The notes beneath the pieces are model-generated. The model was not told where the DNA came from. It made no database searches and worked only from the letters and a program-made list of their open reading frames with translations. Shown in pieces: positions 43,652 through 52,292 of a DNA stretch of 64,000 nucleotides. The stretch is taken from contig VBAH01000054.1 in NCBI GenBank assembly GCA_005884685.1, positions 1 to 64,000 on the forward strand. The letters run 5' to 3'. The stretch's first letter is position 1, and each line of letters opens with the position of its first letter. Origin of the DNA: Alphaproteobacteria bacterium. Its GTDB lineage: Bacteria > Pseudomonadota > Alphaproteobacteria > Rhizobiales > Xanthobacteraceae. Made by a program: the position numbers and the translations under genes.

Positions 43652-44956
43652 TTACGGCCGCCCCACGCTGACATATCGAATGCCTTCCGCCGCCATCTCG
43701 GCCGGCTTGTAGATATTGCGCAGGTCGATCAGAAGCGGGCTGCGCAATGCCTTCTTCACTCGCGGCAGGTCGAGCGCGCGAAACTGATCCCACTCGGTCA
43801 GGATGATCAGGGCGTCCGCCCCCTCCATACATGCATACGGATCGGGCGCGGTGGCCAGACCGGGGATGAGCTTGCGCGCCTCCTCCATCCCGGCAGGATC
43901 GTAGGCGCGCACTTTGGCTCCCTTCGCCTCCAAGGCCGGCACCACGTCAAGGCTCGGTGCTTCGCGCATGTCGTCGGTGTTCGGCTTGAAGGTCAGTCCG
44001 AGCACCGCCAGCGTCTTTCCGTCGACCGATCCCGCGCAGGCCGCGACGATCTTGTCGGCGATCGCGAGACGCCGCGCCTTGTTCGCGCCGATCACCGTTT
44101 CGACGATCCGCGTCTGGGCGCCATGCTGCGCCGCGATGGCGACCAGCGCGGCCGCATCCTTGGGCAAGCAGGAGCCGCCGTAACCCGGGCCGGCATGCAG
44201 GAATTTGCCACCGATCCGGCGATCCAGCCCCATGCCGCGCGCCACGTCCTGTACGTCGGCGCCGACCTTTTCGCACAGGTCCGCCATCTCGTTGATGAAC
44301 GTGATCTTGGTCGCCAGAAAGGCGTTGGACGCGTACTTGATGATCTCGGCGGTGCGCCGGCTGGTGAACAGGATCGGCGTTTCGTTGATGAACAGCGGAC
44401 GATAGAGCTCGCGCATGACGCGGCGGGCGCGTTCGTCGTCGGTTCCGACAACGACGCGATCCGGGCGCTTGAAATCCTCGATCGCGGCGCCCTCACGCAG
44501 GAACTCCGGGTTGGAGACGACGGCAAAGGAGCCGTCCGGCCGCAGCGCGCGGATCAGATCCTCGACCTGATCTCCGGTCCCCACCGGTACCGTCGACTTG
44601 GTGACGATGATGGCGTGACCTTGCAGTTCGCCCGCGATCGCGCGCGCCGCATCCATCACGAAGGAAAGATCGGCAAAGCCGTCGCCGCGCCGCGACGGGG
44701 TGCCCACTGCGATCAGCACCACGTCCGCCGAACGAACCGCGCTGCCCAGCTCAGTGGTGAAGAAGAGCCGTGCGGCGGCAATGTTGCGCACGACGAGTTG
44801 CTCGAGCCCGGGCTCGAAGAGGGGAATTTCGCCGCGCTGCAACCGGCCGATTTTCGCCGCGTCCTTGTCGACGCACGTGACCACGTGGCCGAAATCGGAG
44901 AAACAGGTGCCGGAGACCAGCCCCACGTAGCCGGTTCCGATGACAGCGACGCGCAT
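43652..44956 (-). CDS. ugd: UDP-glucose 6-dehydrogenase
   Basis: A 434-residue enzyme starting MRVAVIGTGYVGLVSGTCFS. It has the standard VTKSTVPVGTGDQVEDLI, NPEFLREGAAIEDFKRPDRV and ASNAFLATKITFINEMADLC segments and the catalytic Cys in AGPGYGGSCLPKDAAALV. It makes UDP-glucuronate, the substrate for the epimerase-like gene at 32-33 kb. It converges on manC with an 8-base gap and diverges from the sulfotransferase gene. Confidence 0.95.
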   Translation of the reverse strand: MRVAVIGTGYVGLVSGTCFSDFGHVVTCVDKDAAKIGRLQRGEIPLFEPGLEQLVVRNIAAARLFFTTELGSAVRSADVVLIAVGTPSRRGDGFADLSFVMDAARAIAGELQGHAIIVTKSTVPVGTGDQVEDLIRALRPDGSFAVVSNPEFLREGAAIEDFKRPDRVVVGTDDERARRVMRELYRPLFINETPILFTSRRTAEIIKYASNAFLATKITFINEMADLCEKVGADVQDVARGMGLDRRIGGKFLHAGPGYGGSCLPKDAAALVAIAAQHGAQTRIVETVIGANKARRLAIADKIVAACAGSVDGKTLAVLGLTFKPNTDDMREAPSLDVVPALEAKGAKVRAYDPAGMEEARKLIPGLATAPDPYACMEGADALIILTEWDQFRALDLPRVKKALRSPLLIDLRNIYKPAEMAAEGIRYVSVGRP

Positions 44957-45127
44957 GACCGTGATTCCCCTAATGCTGGCAACACCTAGCGGTGTCGGCG
45001 CTGGTCTGCCAATGGAGTGTGACAAAATCGCAAAATCGGCCGGTCCCTGATATGCGAGGGGTCTGGCGCGATGCGGACTGCGCTATCGCGAGCTTGCATA
45101 CGCTGCCGGGTCAGTGAGTGGCGGTTG

Positions 45128-46390
45128 ATGGATCGAGTCTTTTTCCTGCATGTACCGAAGACAGGCGGCTCCAGCCTCACGGCCGCGCTCGCCAAGAAGT
45201 TCGCGAGTTGGGAGATCTTCCCTTGGCATCACTCAAGGCTCGATTTGTTCGATCCGTCCGACCTGATGAAATTCCGGTTCTTTCACGGCCATTTCACCAT
45301 GGCGGATTTCGACTATATACCCAAGCCCGCACGGATCGTGACGCTGCTGCGCGAGCCGCGGGCAAGAATCCTGTCGCTTTATCACTATTGGCGATCGTTC
45401 AAGAAAGACGCGCTCCCACCTTACGAGGCCCATCACTCCCGCGTCGCGAAGTCGGTTGGCTTGAACACGTTCCTGGGGCTGCCAAATCCATCGCTGCGTG
45501 TCGCGATGGACAATGCCCTCGTGCAAGCCTACCTGCCCTACCCTCTGCGCGGGCGCAATAATGCACTGACCGCGGCGCCGGACACGATTGTGGACGACGC
45601 CCTGGAGGCGCTGAACGCTATGACGGCGTTCGGCATTCTCGAACGATTCAATGAATCGATCGGCGTGATCGGGGAGGCTTTGAAAACTCCCGTCATCCTC
45701 CCGACCCAGAAGGTGCGCAGCTTCGAGTCGCTCGCTGGGAGCAACGAGCACGAGCCTGTCGAACGCGAGACGCCGCTCCTCGAGACGAGCGCACTTCTGG
45801 ATTCCCGGACCGAGATCGACCGGCTGTTCTACGATCGAGCGTGCGCGTTATTCGACAGGAAATTCGGCCAACAGCGCACGGGCGGGAGCGTCCCGTCCAA
45901 TGCGGGAGCGGCAGCCCTCGCATGGGGCGACTGGATCAATTTCGGCGCCGCTTCTCATCTCGACGGCGTCAAGTTGGCCGGCTGGAGTGGACAGGAAGAG
46001 TGGGGAGTTTGGAGCATTACCGATCATCCTGCGGTAAAACTGGGGCCGCTGCCAAAACCAACCGGTCCGGTCCGGCTGACGTTCGCCCTGCGGGCGGCCA
46101 TTTTCGACGCAGAAGGAGAGCAGTCTGTTACGGTGCTCGTGCGCGATCGGCCGATCGAAAGCTGGTCCTTTGCCTTCGATAACGAAGGCGACAGGAGGAT
46201 GAGGATGCTCACGCTGCCGCAATCGGCGGTCGATGACGACGGATACCTGACTTTGACGTTCCGGATCGCGCAGCCGGTAAGCCCGTTCGCGGCCGGGGTA
46301 TCGGAGGACAGGCGCGAACTGGGCATCGGGATAGAAAACATCCATTGTGAATGCCTGAACCGGGCTGGCCAGGAAGGCTTTCGAGAATGA
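45128..46390 (+). CDS. Sulfotransferase with shared C-terminal domain
   Basis: A 420-residue protein. Residues 1-255 resemble sulfotransferase family 2: the PAPS phosphate loop HVPKTGGSSLTAALAKKF at 8-25, and TLLREPRARILSLYHYWRSF, the 3'-phosphate loop. Residues 262-415 are the module shared with three other enzymes of the region (AGWSGQEEWGVW, then GVSEDRRELGIGIENI). The chosen ATG places the PAPS loop at the normal distance; an ATG 19 codons upstream is less likely. The stop overlaps the GmhA-like start. Confidence 0.83.
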   Translation: MDRVFFLHVPKTGGSSLTAALAKKFASWEIFPWHHSRLDLFDPSDLMKFRFFHGHFTMADFDYIPKPARIVTLLREPRARILSLYHYWRSFKKDALPPYEAHHSRVAKSVGLNTFLGLPNPSLRVAMDNALVQAYLPYPLRGRNNALTAAPDTIVDDALEALNAMTAFGILERFNESIGVIGEALKTPVILPTQKVRSFESLAGSNEHEPVERETPLLETSALLDSRTEIDRLFYDRACALFDRKFGQQRTGGSVPSNAGAAALAWGDWINFGAASHLDGVKLAGWSGQEEWGVWSITDHPAVKLGPLPKPTGPVRLTFALRAAIFDAEGEQSVTVLVRDRPIESWSFAFDNEGDRRMRMLTLPQSAVDDDGYLTLTFRIAQPVSPFAAGVSEDRRELGIGIENIHCECLNRAGQEGFRE

Positions 46391-46986
46391 GGTCTTCGCA
46401 CCGTGACGACATCGTCGCGCATCTCGAGGCATCGCGCGATTTGCTCGCACGATCCCTTGCAGACGATGCTCTTGTCGAGGCTGTGGCACAAACCGCCGAG
46501 GTCATCGCGCAGGCCTTGCGCGCCGGCGGCAAGCTGCTGCTCGCGGGAAATGGTGGAAGCGCGGCCGATGCTCAGCACCTTGCCTGCGAGCTGGTCGTGC
46601 GGATGTACCTTGATCGCGCGGCCCTCCCGGCGATTGCGCTGACCACGGACAGCTCGATCGTGACTGCGGCGGGAAACGATCTCGGATTCGACCAGATTTT
46701 TTCGCGCCAGGTGCTGGCCCTTGGTCGCCGCGAAGACGTGTTTCTCGGCCTGTCGACTTCCGGCCGCTCACCCAACATTCTGGCGGCATGCAAGGCCGCA
46801 CGCTCGCTTGGGATGAGGGTAATCGGCTTCACCGGCGGCAGCGGCGGGTCGATGGCCGAATGTTGCGACGTGCTGGTGCGCGTACCGAGCGACCGGACTC
46901 CGCTCATCCAGCAGGTCCACATTGCCGCTGGTCACATCGTGTGCGGGATTGTCGAACAAGCCGTGATGGAACCCGCGCGCGATTGA
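46387..46986 (+). CDS. gmhA: SIS-domain phosphoheptose isomerase (GmhA-like)
   Basis: A 199-residue SIS protein. GmhA marks are LLLAGNGGSAADAQHLACEL, LTTDSSIVTAAGNDLGF, the QVLALGRREDVFLGLSTSGR segment and IQQVHIAAGHIVCGIVEQ with the active-site His/Gln. It converts sedoheptulose-7-phosphate to D-glycero-D-manno-heptose-7-phosphate, the first step to an activated heptose. No other heptose gene is in the window. ATGA overlap with the sulfotransferase gene. Confidence 0.9.
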   Translation: MRSSHRDDIVAHLEASRDLLARSLADDALVEAVAQTAEVIAQALRAGGKLLLAGNGGSAADAQHLACELVVRMYLDRAALPAIALTTDSSIVTAAGNDLGFDQIFSRQVLALGRREDVFLGLSTSGRSPNILAACKAARSLGMRVIGFTGGSGGSMAECCDVLVRVPSDRTPLIQQVHIAAGHIVCGIVEQAVMEPARD

Positions 46987-46992
46987 GGAAGT

Positions 46993-48111
46993 TCATTCCA
47001 GCCTCCACGGGCTTCGGCCGTACCCGAAACACGAGCCCCAGACAAATCCCGCCGCGATCGCGAGAGAGAGCCACTTCATTCGATAACCGGTGAGTCGCGG
47101 GATTTCGCTGCCCGCTGGATGACGCCGCGCGATGGCGATCGCTTCAGGCACCTGCTCGACGAGAAAGCGCCGCAGCCCGCGCCTCAAGCCGGTCGTCGCA
47201 TCGGGATAGGCTATTCGCATGCAGGCGCCCGCCACGCGCGCGTTGTGAAACTGCAAAGCCGTCGCCCGGGCAAACCCGCAGGACTGGCAATGATCGACCG
47301 GGATGTCATCGCTGCGCACCGCGCCGTCCATGATGCGGGGCAGAAAATCGTTTTCGAACTGCCCGAATTTGAAATCGTTTGCCGGCAGCCGGTCGCGTCT
47401 GAAAATGACATTGCCGATGAGCGTCATTCGCGCGTTCTGCGGTTCGATCGGATGCCAGTGCCGCGCAAACGTGATCAGGAAATTCGCCCACGACCATCCG
47501 CCCTTCGCGAAACGATTGGTGAATGTGCCGAACACCGCGGTTGTCGCGGCATCGGATCTGGACAGGATCGCGCGAACACGGGTAACCCAATCGGCATCTA
47601 GCAGATTGTGATCTTCCAGCAGCGCGATCCATCGCCGGTCCTTCGCCACGGACGGAATCCGTTGGCGCAAATGAAAGACCGAACTGCCCGGAACACGGAT
47701 CAATTCGACGCGGTCAGGCTCAAGGATGCCGTCATCCTCGATCTTGCCGACAGAACCGTCGAGGATGGAGATCAGATCGCGCGGCCCCAGCATCGCCTTG
47801 AGGCCTGCGACCTGCTCGGCGACCTTCGAGAGCCCGTCTCCGGTCGCGATCAGGATCTGCAAGTCCGGCGGTGCGCCGGAGGGCGCCTGCGGCGCTTCGC
47901 GCGTCATGGTGGCCGGCGCGACGTCGGCCTTGGCCCGGTACTCAGGCGACGCCAGGAACTGAAGCGCGATGTCCTTGAGGGTGTATCCGCTGTCGAGCTG
48001 CGCGAGATGAAATGAAATCACCCCGGGCTCCGGTTCGCGTTCAAGAAAGGCCCGAAACAGGTCGGCGACAGCCTCTCGCTGCCTTGCGCGCCGTCGCCTG
48101 ACTATAAACAT
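46993..48111 (-). CDS. GT-A-like glycosyltransferase with N-terminal DUF4214-like segment
   Basis: A 372-residue protein. Residues 12-60 (LFRAFLEREPEPGVISFHLA, ALQFLASPEY) resemble a single DUF4214 helical repeat. From about 80 a nucleotide-sugar domain follows with LQILIATGDGLSKVAEQVAG, the acidic motif WIALLEDHNLLDADWVTRV and a later MTLIGNVIFRRDRL block. One C-terminal membrane helix (LSLAIAAGFVWGSCFGYG). Possibly a membrane-held glycosyltransferase. It ends the five-gene minus-strand operon. A GTG 17 codons upstream overlaps the preceding gene. Confidence 0.65.
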   Translation of the reverse strand: MFIVRRRRARQREAVADLFRAFLEREPEPGVISFHLAQLDSGYTLKDIALQFLASPEYRAKADVAPATMTREAPQAPSGAPPDLQILIATGDGLSKVAEQVAGLKAMLGPRDLISILDGSVGKIEDDGILEPDRVELIRVPGSSVFHLRQRIPSVAKDRRWIALLEDHNLLDADWVTRVRAILSRSDAATTAVFGTFTNRFAKGGWSWANFLITFARHWHPIEPQNARMTLIGNVIFRRDRLPANDFKFGQFENDFLPRIMDGAVRSDDIPVDHCQSCGFARATALQFHNARVAGACMRIAYPDATTGLRRGLRRFLVEQVPEAIAIARRHPAGSEIPRLTGYRMKWLSLAIAAGFVWGSCFGYGRSPWRLE

Positions 48112-48143
48112 CACCACCGTCTGCTCTTCATCGGCGCGGCCGG

Positions 48144-49736
48144 CTAGCGCCGCGGCTCGCACACCGCGACAGTGAGAAGAAGTGCTTCAATGCTCCTGGC
48201 AAGCTCGGGCGAGAGCCGATCTGCGAGCTGCGGATCGGCGAGCGCATGCCGGATGGCTTGGATGTCGCGGGCGATCGATTCCAAGTTTCCGGCGATCGGA
48301 TCGAGCGGTTCGAGCATGAACGCGCGGGTGCGCACGGCGATGGGTCGAAAAACCCGCCGCGCGACACGACCCGGTATGCTCATCAGTCTGCTCAGGCCGG
48401 CTCGAAGGCGAGAAGCCCCCCCGCCAGACAAAGTATGTGCACGCGTCGGCGTCGCTGCCGCGAGCCCTTCCGCCGCCAGGGTCCGGGTTCCTCGGACCAG
48501 CCGCGCCAATGGCAACGCTACGCGCAAGGCGCGCGAACCGCCGGGATCCCTGAGCTCACCCACGATCCGATCGCAGCGGATGGCCGCCTCAATCGCCGCT
48601 TCGAGCTTTTGCTGCAGCTGCTCCGGTCCGATCGGCGGGGAAGGTTCGGTTTCGGATACCGAGCGCGTCTCTGCGCCATTCGTTTCCGCAGCCAGGCCGC
48701 GTCGCCGCTCCAACGCTTCCTCAAGCTCTTTGGCCATGCGATGGTAGCGGCGGGTGTAGTCCAGCGCGATGTCTGTCTGGCGAACCAGTTGCGCCGGCTC
48801 GAATGCCCCGAGATCCGGCGGAGAAACGGAGCCCTCTTTGGTTTCGACTTCCTCGGAAAGCCCGCGGAGTCTTGGCGGCACCCGCGCCAACTGAGCCGCT
48901 ATTCCCCTGAGACTGTCGAACAGCTTGACCTCGAGCTCCCAGTTCAGCCGCCTGAGATCCTCGACGTCAGTCAATGCCTTGTCCTTGACCGGATCGTACT
49001 TCGCGAACCAGTCAAGTGCGTTGACCGGGCGGTCGAAATGTTGGAGGAGGCCGGCGTCTTCGTCGCGTACGAAGAAGAGATTAAGACCATCGAAATAGGC
49101 GCGCTTGTACCCGCTCGCGAGCAGCATCGGCTCCCAATCCTGGCTGACCAACTCGTTGGTCCAGGGCGCGACGGCCTCGATCAGCAACACCCGGGGTCTG
49201 ATTTCTCTCCAATTCGTCGATCGCAGAATGCGGGTTTCGGATCCCTCCGCATCGATCTTCATGAAATTGATGATGCGCCCGTCCGCATGTTCGGCGAGAA
49301 CGTGGTCGAGCCGGTCGCAGGGAACGCTGTAGCTCTGCGTCTTTCCGCCGTGTTCCGCCCCAACCGAACTGTCGATGTGCGACGCGCCGGGGTCGGCCGT
49401 GTTTTCCACGAACGTGACCGTTCCACGCTCATCCAGGATGGCGACCTTCAAATTGATGTCACGCGGGCGCGCAGCCGCAAGCCGATCAAAAGCCGAGCCG
49501 GGCTCGATGTTGATGCCGTTCCAGCCACGATCGTAGAAAATCTTGGTGACCGACCCGATTACCGGATCGAAGGCACCGATATCGACGTAAAATCCGTGGT
49601 CGACGTTCGCAAACACGCGGTGCAGCAGCACGTCCTCGAAATTCTGTGCGTAGCTGATCAGCAGGTCGCGCGGCGGCTTCAGCCGCGCGCTCACTTCGGA
49701 GGATGCTCCTTCGCTCTGGTGCTGCTGCGGGTTCAT
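48144..49736 (-). CDS. FkbM-family methyltransferase with C-terminal helical tail
   Basis: A 530-residue protein. Residues 25-235 are an FkbM methyltransferase: ISYAQNFEDVLLHRVFANVD, GFYVDIGAFDPVIGS as SAM loop, INIEPGSAFDRL, and NFMKIDAEGSETRILRS. After 250, an extension of about 270 residues is mainly helical (LRRLNWELEVKLFDSLRGI) with an Arg-rich middle and no recognisable family. FkbM enzymes O-methylate sugars. It lies 7 bases after the C-methyltransferase gene. Confidence 0.87.
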   Translation of the reverse strand: MNPQQHQSEGASSEVSARLKPPRDLLISYAQNFEDVLLHRVFANVDHGFYVDIGAFDPVIGSVTKIFYDRGWNGINIEPGSAFDRLAAARPRDINLKVAILDERGTVTFVENTADPGASHIDSSVGAEHGGKTQSYSVPCDRLDHVLAEHADGRIINFMKIDAEGSETRILRSTNWREIRPRVLLIEAVAPWTNELVSQDWEPMLLASGYKRAYFDGLNLFFVRDEDAGLLQHFDRPVNALDWFAKYDPVKDKALTDVEDLRRLNWELEVKLFDSLRGIAAQLARVPPRLRGLSEEVETKEGSVSPPDLGAFEPAQLVRQTDIALDYTRRYHRMAKELEEALERRRGLAAETNGAETRSVSETEPSPPIGPEQLQQKLEAAIEAAIRCDRIVGELRDPGGSRALRVALPLARLVRGTRTLAAEGLAAATPTRAHTLSGGGASRLRAGLSRLMSIPGRVARRVFRPIAVRTRAFMLEPLDPIAGNLESIARDIQAIRHALADPQLADRLSPELARSIEALLLTVAVCEPRR

Positions 49737-49743
49737 GTTGGGC

Positions 49744-50982
49744 TTAGACGATTTCGATTTCCGGAAACGGGAAGATCATCTTGCCACCGGATGCAAGATA
49801 CTCGCGCTCGCGGCTGAGGATACCGTCCTTGAAGTGCCAGGGGAGCACGAGGAAATAGTCGGGTCGCATCGCCCGCGCCTCCGCCTCCGAAATAATGGGA
49901 ATATGCGTGCCTGGCGTGTACGCACCGAACTTGTCGCTGTTCACCTCCGCGATTGCCTCGATCGCGTCCGGGCCGAGGCCGCAGAACTGCAGCACGACAT
50001 TTCCCTTGGTCGAGGCGCCATAACCGAGAATTCTCTTTCCGTCCTCGCGCAAGCCCCTGAGCAGCCGCACGAGATCCTGGCGGTGCCGGTAGACGCGTTC
50101 CTCGAAATCACGGTACGGCCGCGGCGTATCGAGACCCATCCCGACTTCCTGCTCCAACAGCCATTCAATCACCGGCCTGTTTGCTTTGCGCGAACTGTTC
50201 TTGTGTGCGGCCGTCACCGCGAAACTTCCGCCGTTGATGGCATTCATTTGCACATCGATGATGCGCATGTCCGCCGCGTCGAGAACGCGCTTAACGGCGG
50301 CCAGGGAATAGTATTCGACGTGCTCGTGACAGATTGTGTCGTAGGAGCAAAGGCGCAGCATCGACGGCATGTAGCTCTGCTCGAAATGCCAGATGCCATC
50401 CGGCGCGAGAACCGCCGCCACCTCCCGGGCGAACGCGATCGGATCTTCCAGATCGTAGAACATCGCAATCGATGTCACGACCTTCGCTTTGCCCGGAATT
50501 TTTCCGGCAACGGCGGAGGCTGAAAAAAAATCCGGAATCAGGGCGACGTCGGCCGGATAGAAGCTCGCGAATTTGGCTCCGGTGGGATCGATGCCGATGC
50601 GCGTGAGACCCTGTGTCTTGTAGGCCTTCAAGGAAGTCGCGTCATTGGAGCCGATATCGAGAACCGCGTCGCCGGCGTGCAGATCAGCGAGCTTCTCCAG
50701 CTGCTCGATCTTCTGCGTCAGATGCCGCACCATCGATTGATTGAGGCCGGAACGATAACCGTAATTCTCGCCATACATTTCCGCGGCGTCATAGGAGTGC
50801 GCCAGTTGCAACAGGCCGCTGTCCGGACACCACAACAGCTCGAGCGGCCCAACGGTGACGGGCGAATTCAGCTCACGCGGAAACACCCCGGTCAGCGCCT
50901 GTTCGCCGAGCGAAAGAACGCTGATCAAGTTCGTGCTTTGGCTGATCCGGCACTTGGAGATCCGCCTGATCGATGCCGCCAT
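49744..50982 (-). CDS. Class I SAM methyltransferase, NDP-sugar C-methyltransferase type
   Basis: A 412-residue protein with the three-part layout of TylCIII / NovU-type sugar C-methyltransferases. The N-terminal region (LSLGEQALTGVFP, LLWCPDSGLLQLAHSYDAAE) normally binds zinc, but the canonical paired Cys motifs are incomplete. The SAM domain has AVLDIGSNDATSLKAYKTQG and IAMFYDLEDPIAFAREVAAV. The C-terminal domain has ILGYGASTKGNVVLQFCGLG and PDYFLVLPWHFKDGIL. It would install a branching methyl on a sugar nucleotide. The catalytic CHEHVEYY segment is present. Confidence 0.88.
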   Translation of the reverse strand: MAASIRRISKCRISQSTNLISVLSLGEQALTGVFPRELNSPVTVGPLELLWCPDSGLLQLAHSYDAAEMYGENYGYRSGLNQSMVRHLTQKIEQLEKLADLHAGDAVLDIGSNDATSLKAYKTQGLTRIGIDPTGAKFASFYPADVALIPDFFSASAVAGKIPGKAKVVTSIAMFYDLEDPIAFAREVAAVLAPDGIWHFEQSYMPSMLRLCSYDTICHEHVEYYSLAAVKRVLDAADMRIIDVQMNAINGGSFAVTAAHKNSSRKANRPVIEWLLEQEVGMGLDTPRPYRDFEERVYRHRQDLVRLLRGLREDGKRILGYGASTKGNVVLQFCGLGPDAIEAIAEVNSDKFGAYTPGTHIPIISEAEARAMRPDYFLVLPWHFKDGILSREREYLASGGKMIFPFPEIEIV

Positions 50983-51140
50983 ACGCGGATATCTCCAACA
51001 CGGTGATCACACAGGTATTCGTGGGAGTACGCCCAGACCCCAGGCGGTCATCAAACAAAAACGGATTCTGGTGTCAATGAGCCGCCTGGTGAATTCCCCG
51101 CAGGTTCGCGCGTTCGCTGGGATTTGGTCGAGCTTCGGGC

Positions 51141-52292
51141 TCAAGCCGACTGAACCCAGACCGCCAGATCCGACACGAAACGACGCCATGTCGGAATGAC
51201 AAGTCCGGATGCTTCCCGCCAAAGGCGCGCCGCTTTCTCGTCGTCGAGCAGATCTTTCACCGCAGCGGCGACGGCTTGCGGCGTGATCTCCGGAATGGTG
51301 ATGCGGCCTCCCGGGGCAAGCAGATCGGTGCTCGGCAATTTTGGCGACACGATTACCGGCACGCCGGCGGCGAGGCTTTCATACGGCGGGATGCCGAATC
51401 CTTCCACCGCACTGACAAACAATGTCGCGCGGACCTGCTGCATGACGGCTCGCACTGTCGCATCGTCGACGTGTCCGAGATACCTGAAGCGCGGCTCCCC
51501 GCGCAGCCGCTCGAGCATCGGCTGTTCGCGCGTGGAACGCGAGTCCAGACGCCCGATGACGATGAGTTCGGCAGTAACGCCGCTTGCCCAGAGCTGCTCG
51601 AAAGCCTCGAGGATGACCGCCACGTTCTTGCGCGGCTCAATCGTGCCGATATAGGCAAAGCTGGTCTTGTCCGGGCGGAAATGCTGTTTTTCGATCTGAG
51701 GACCGTCGCCGCCGAGCGGAAAGTGCGGCCCGCTCCGCGTTTCATCGCGCATGATGCGCGTGGTGTATTCGATCTGCGTCAGCTCACTGATCGAGCTCAC
51801 GCGTGGAATCTCGCGCAATGCGCGGATGTAATGCATGCAGCTGCGGGCTGTGCCGGGTGGATAATCCTGCGGGCGCAGGTAGGGAAGAAAATCAAACAGC
51901 AGCCAGCTCACGCGGGCGCCCGGCTGGCGGCAAATCCTGCGGTAGGCCGCGGCGCGAGCGGCATCGAAGAACACCTCCGGATTGAACAACCCCGCCGACA
52001 GTGCGCCGGGTGACAAAGCGGCACCCTCGCTCAAATGGGGCCTCAGCAACTCGTGTTCGTCGGCGCCTGGCGCAGCCGCATCCGACCCGAGAATCCCGAA
52101 TACGGCTTCGGGCAGGCGCACGAATTCCTGACGCGCCGCGTCGAAATGGCACGGCGCGAGACGTTGCGGGCCCGGCCAATAGCGAATGATCTCGCGCTCG
52201 ACGCGCTGAATTCCAGTCCGCAGCGGATTCCCGACCAGTTCGGTGATGTCGAGGAACAGCTCGTTGGACCTGCCGGGCACCATCCTGATCAC
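51141..52292 (-). CDS. GT4-type glycosyltransferase
   Basis: A 383-residue GT-B protein. It starts LFLDITELVGNPLRTGIQRV and has FAYIGTIEPRKNVAVILEAF, a RFRYLGHVDDATVRAVM segment, and the E-x7-E motif in EGFGIPPYESLAAGVPVIVS. The first four codons are uncertain: a GTG forms a GTGA overlap with the preceding gene's stop and an ATG lies three codons later. The 158 bases following it (50983-51140) hold no gene. Confidence 0.88.
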   Translation of the reverse strand: MIRMVPGRSNELFLDITELVGNPLRTGIQRVEREIIRYWPGPQRLAPCHFDAARQEFVRLPEAVFGILGSDAAAPGADEHELLRPHLSEGAALSPGALSAGLFNPEVFFDAARAAAYRRICRQPGARVSWLLFDFLPYLRPQDYPPGTARSCMHYIRALREIPRVSSISELTQIEYTTRIMRDETRSGPHFPLGGDGPQIEKQHFRPDKTSFAYIGTIEPRKNVAVILEAFEQLWASGVTAELIVIGRLDSRSTREQPMLERLRGEPRFRYLGHVDDATVRAVMQQVRATLFVSAVEGFGIPPYESLAAGVPVIVSPKLPSTDLLAPGGRITIPEITPQAVAAAVKDLLDDEKAARLWREASGLVIPTWRRFVSDLAVWVQSA

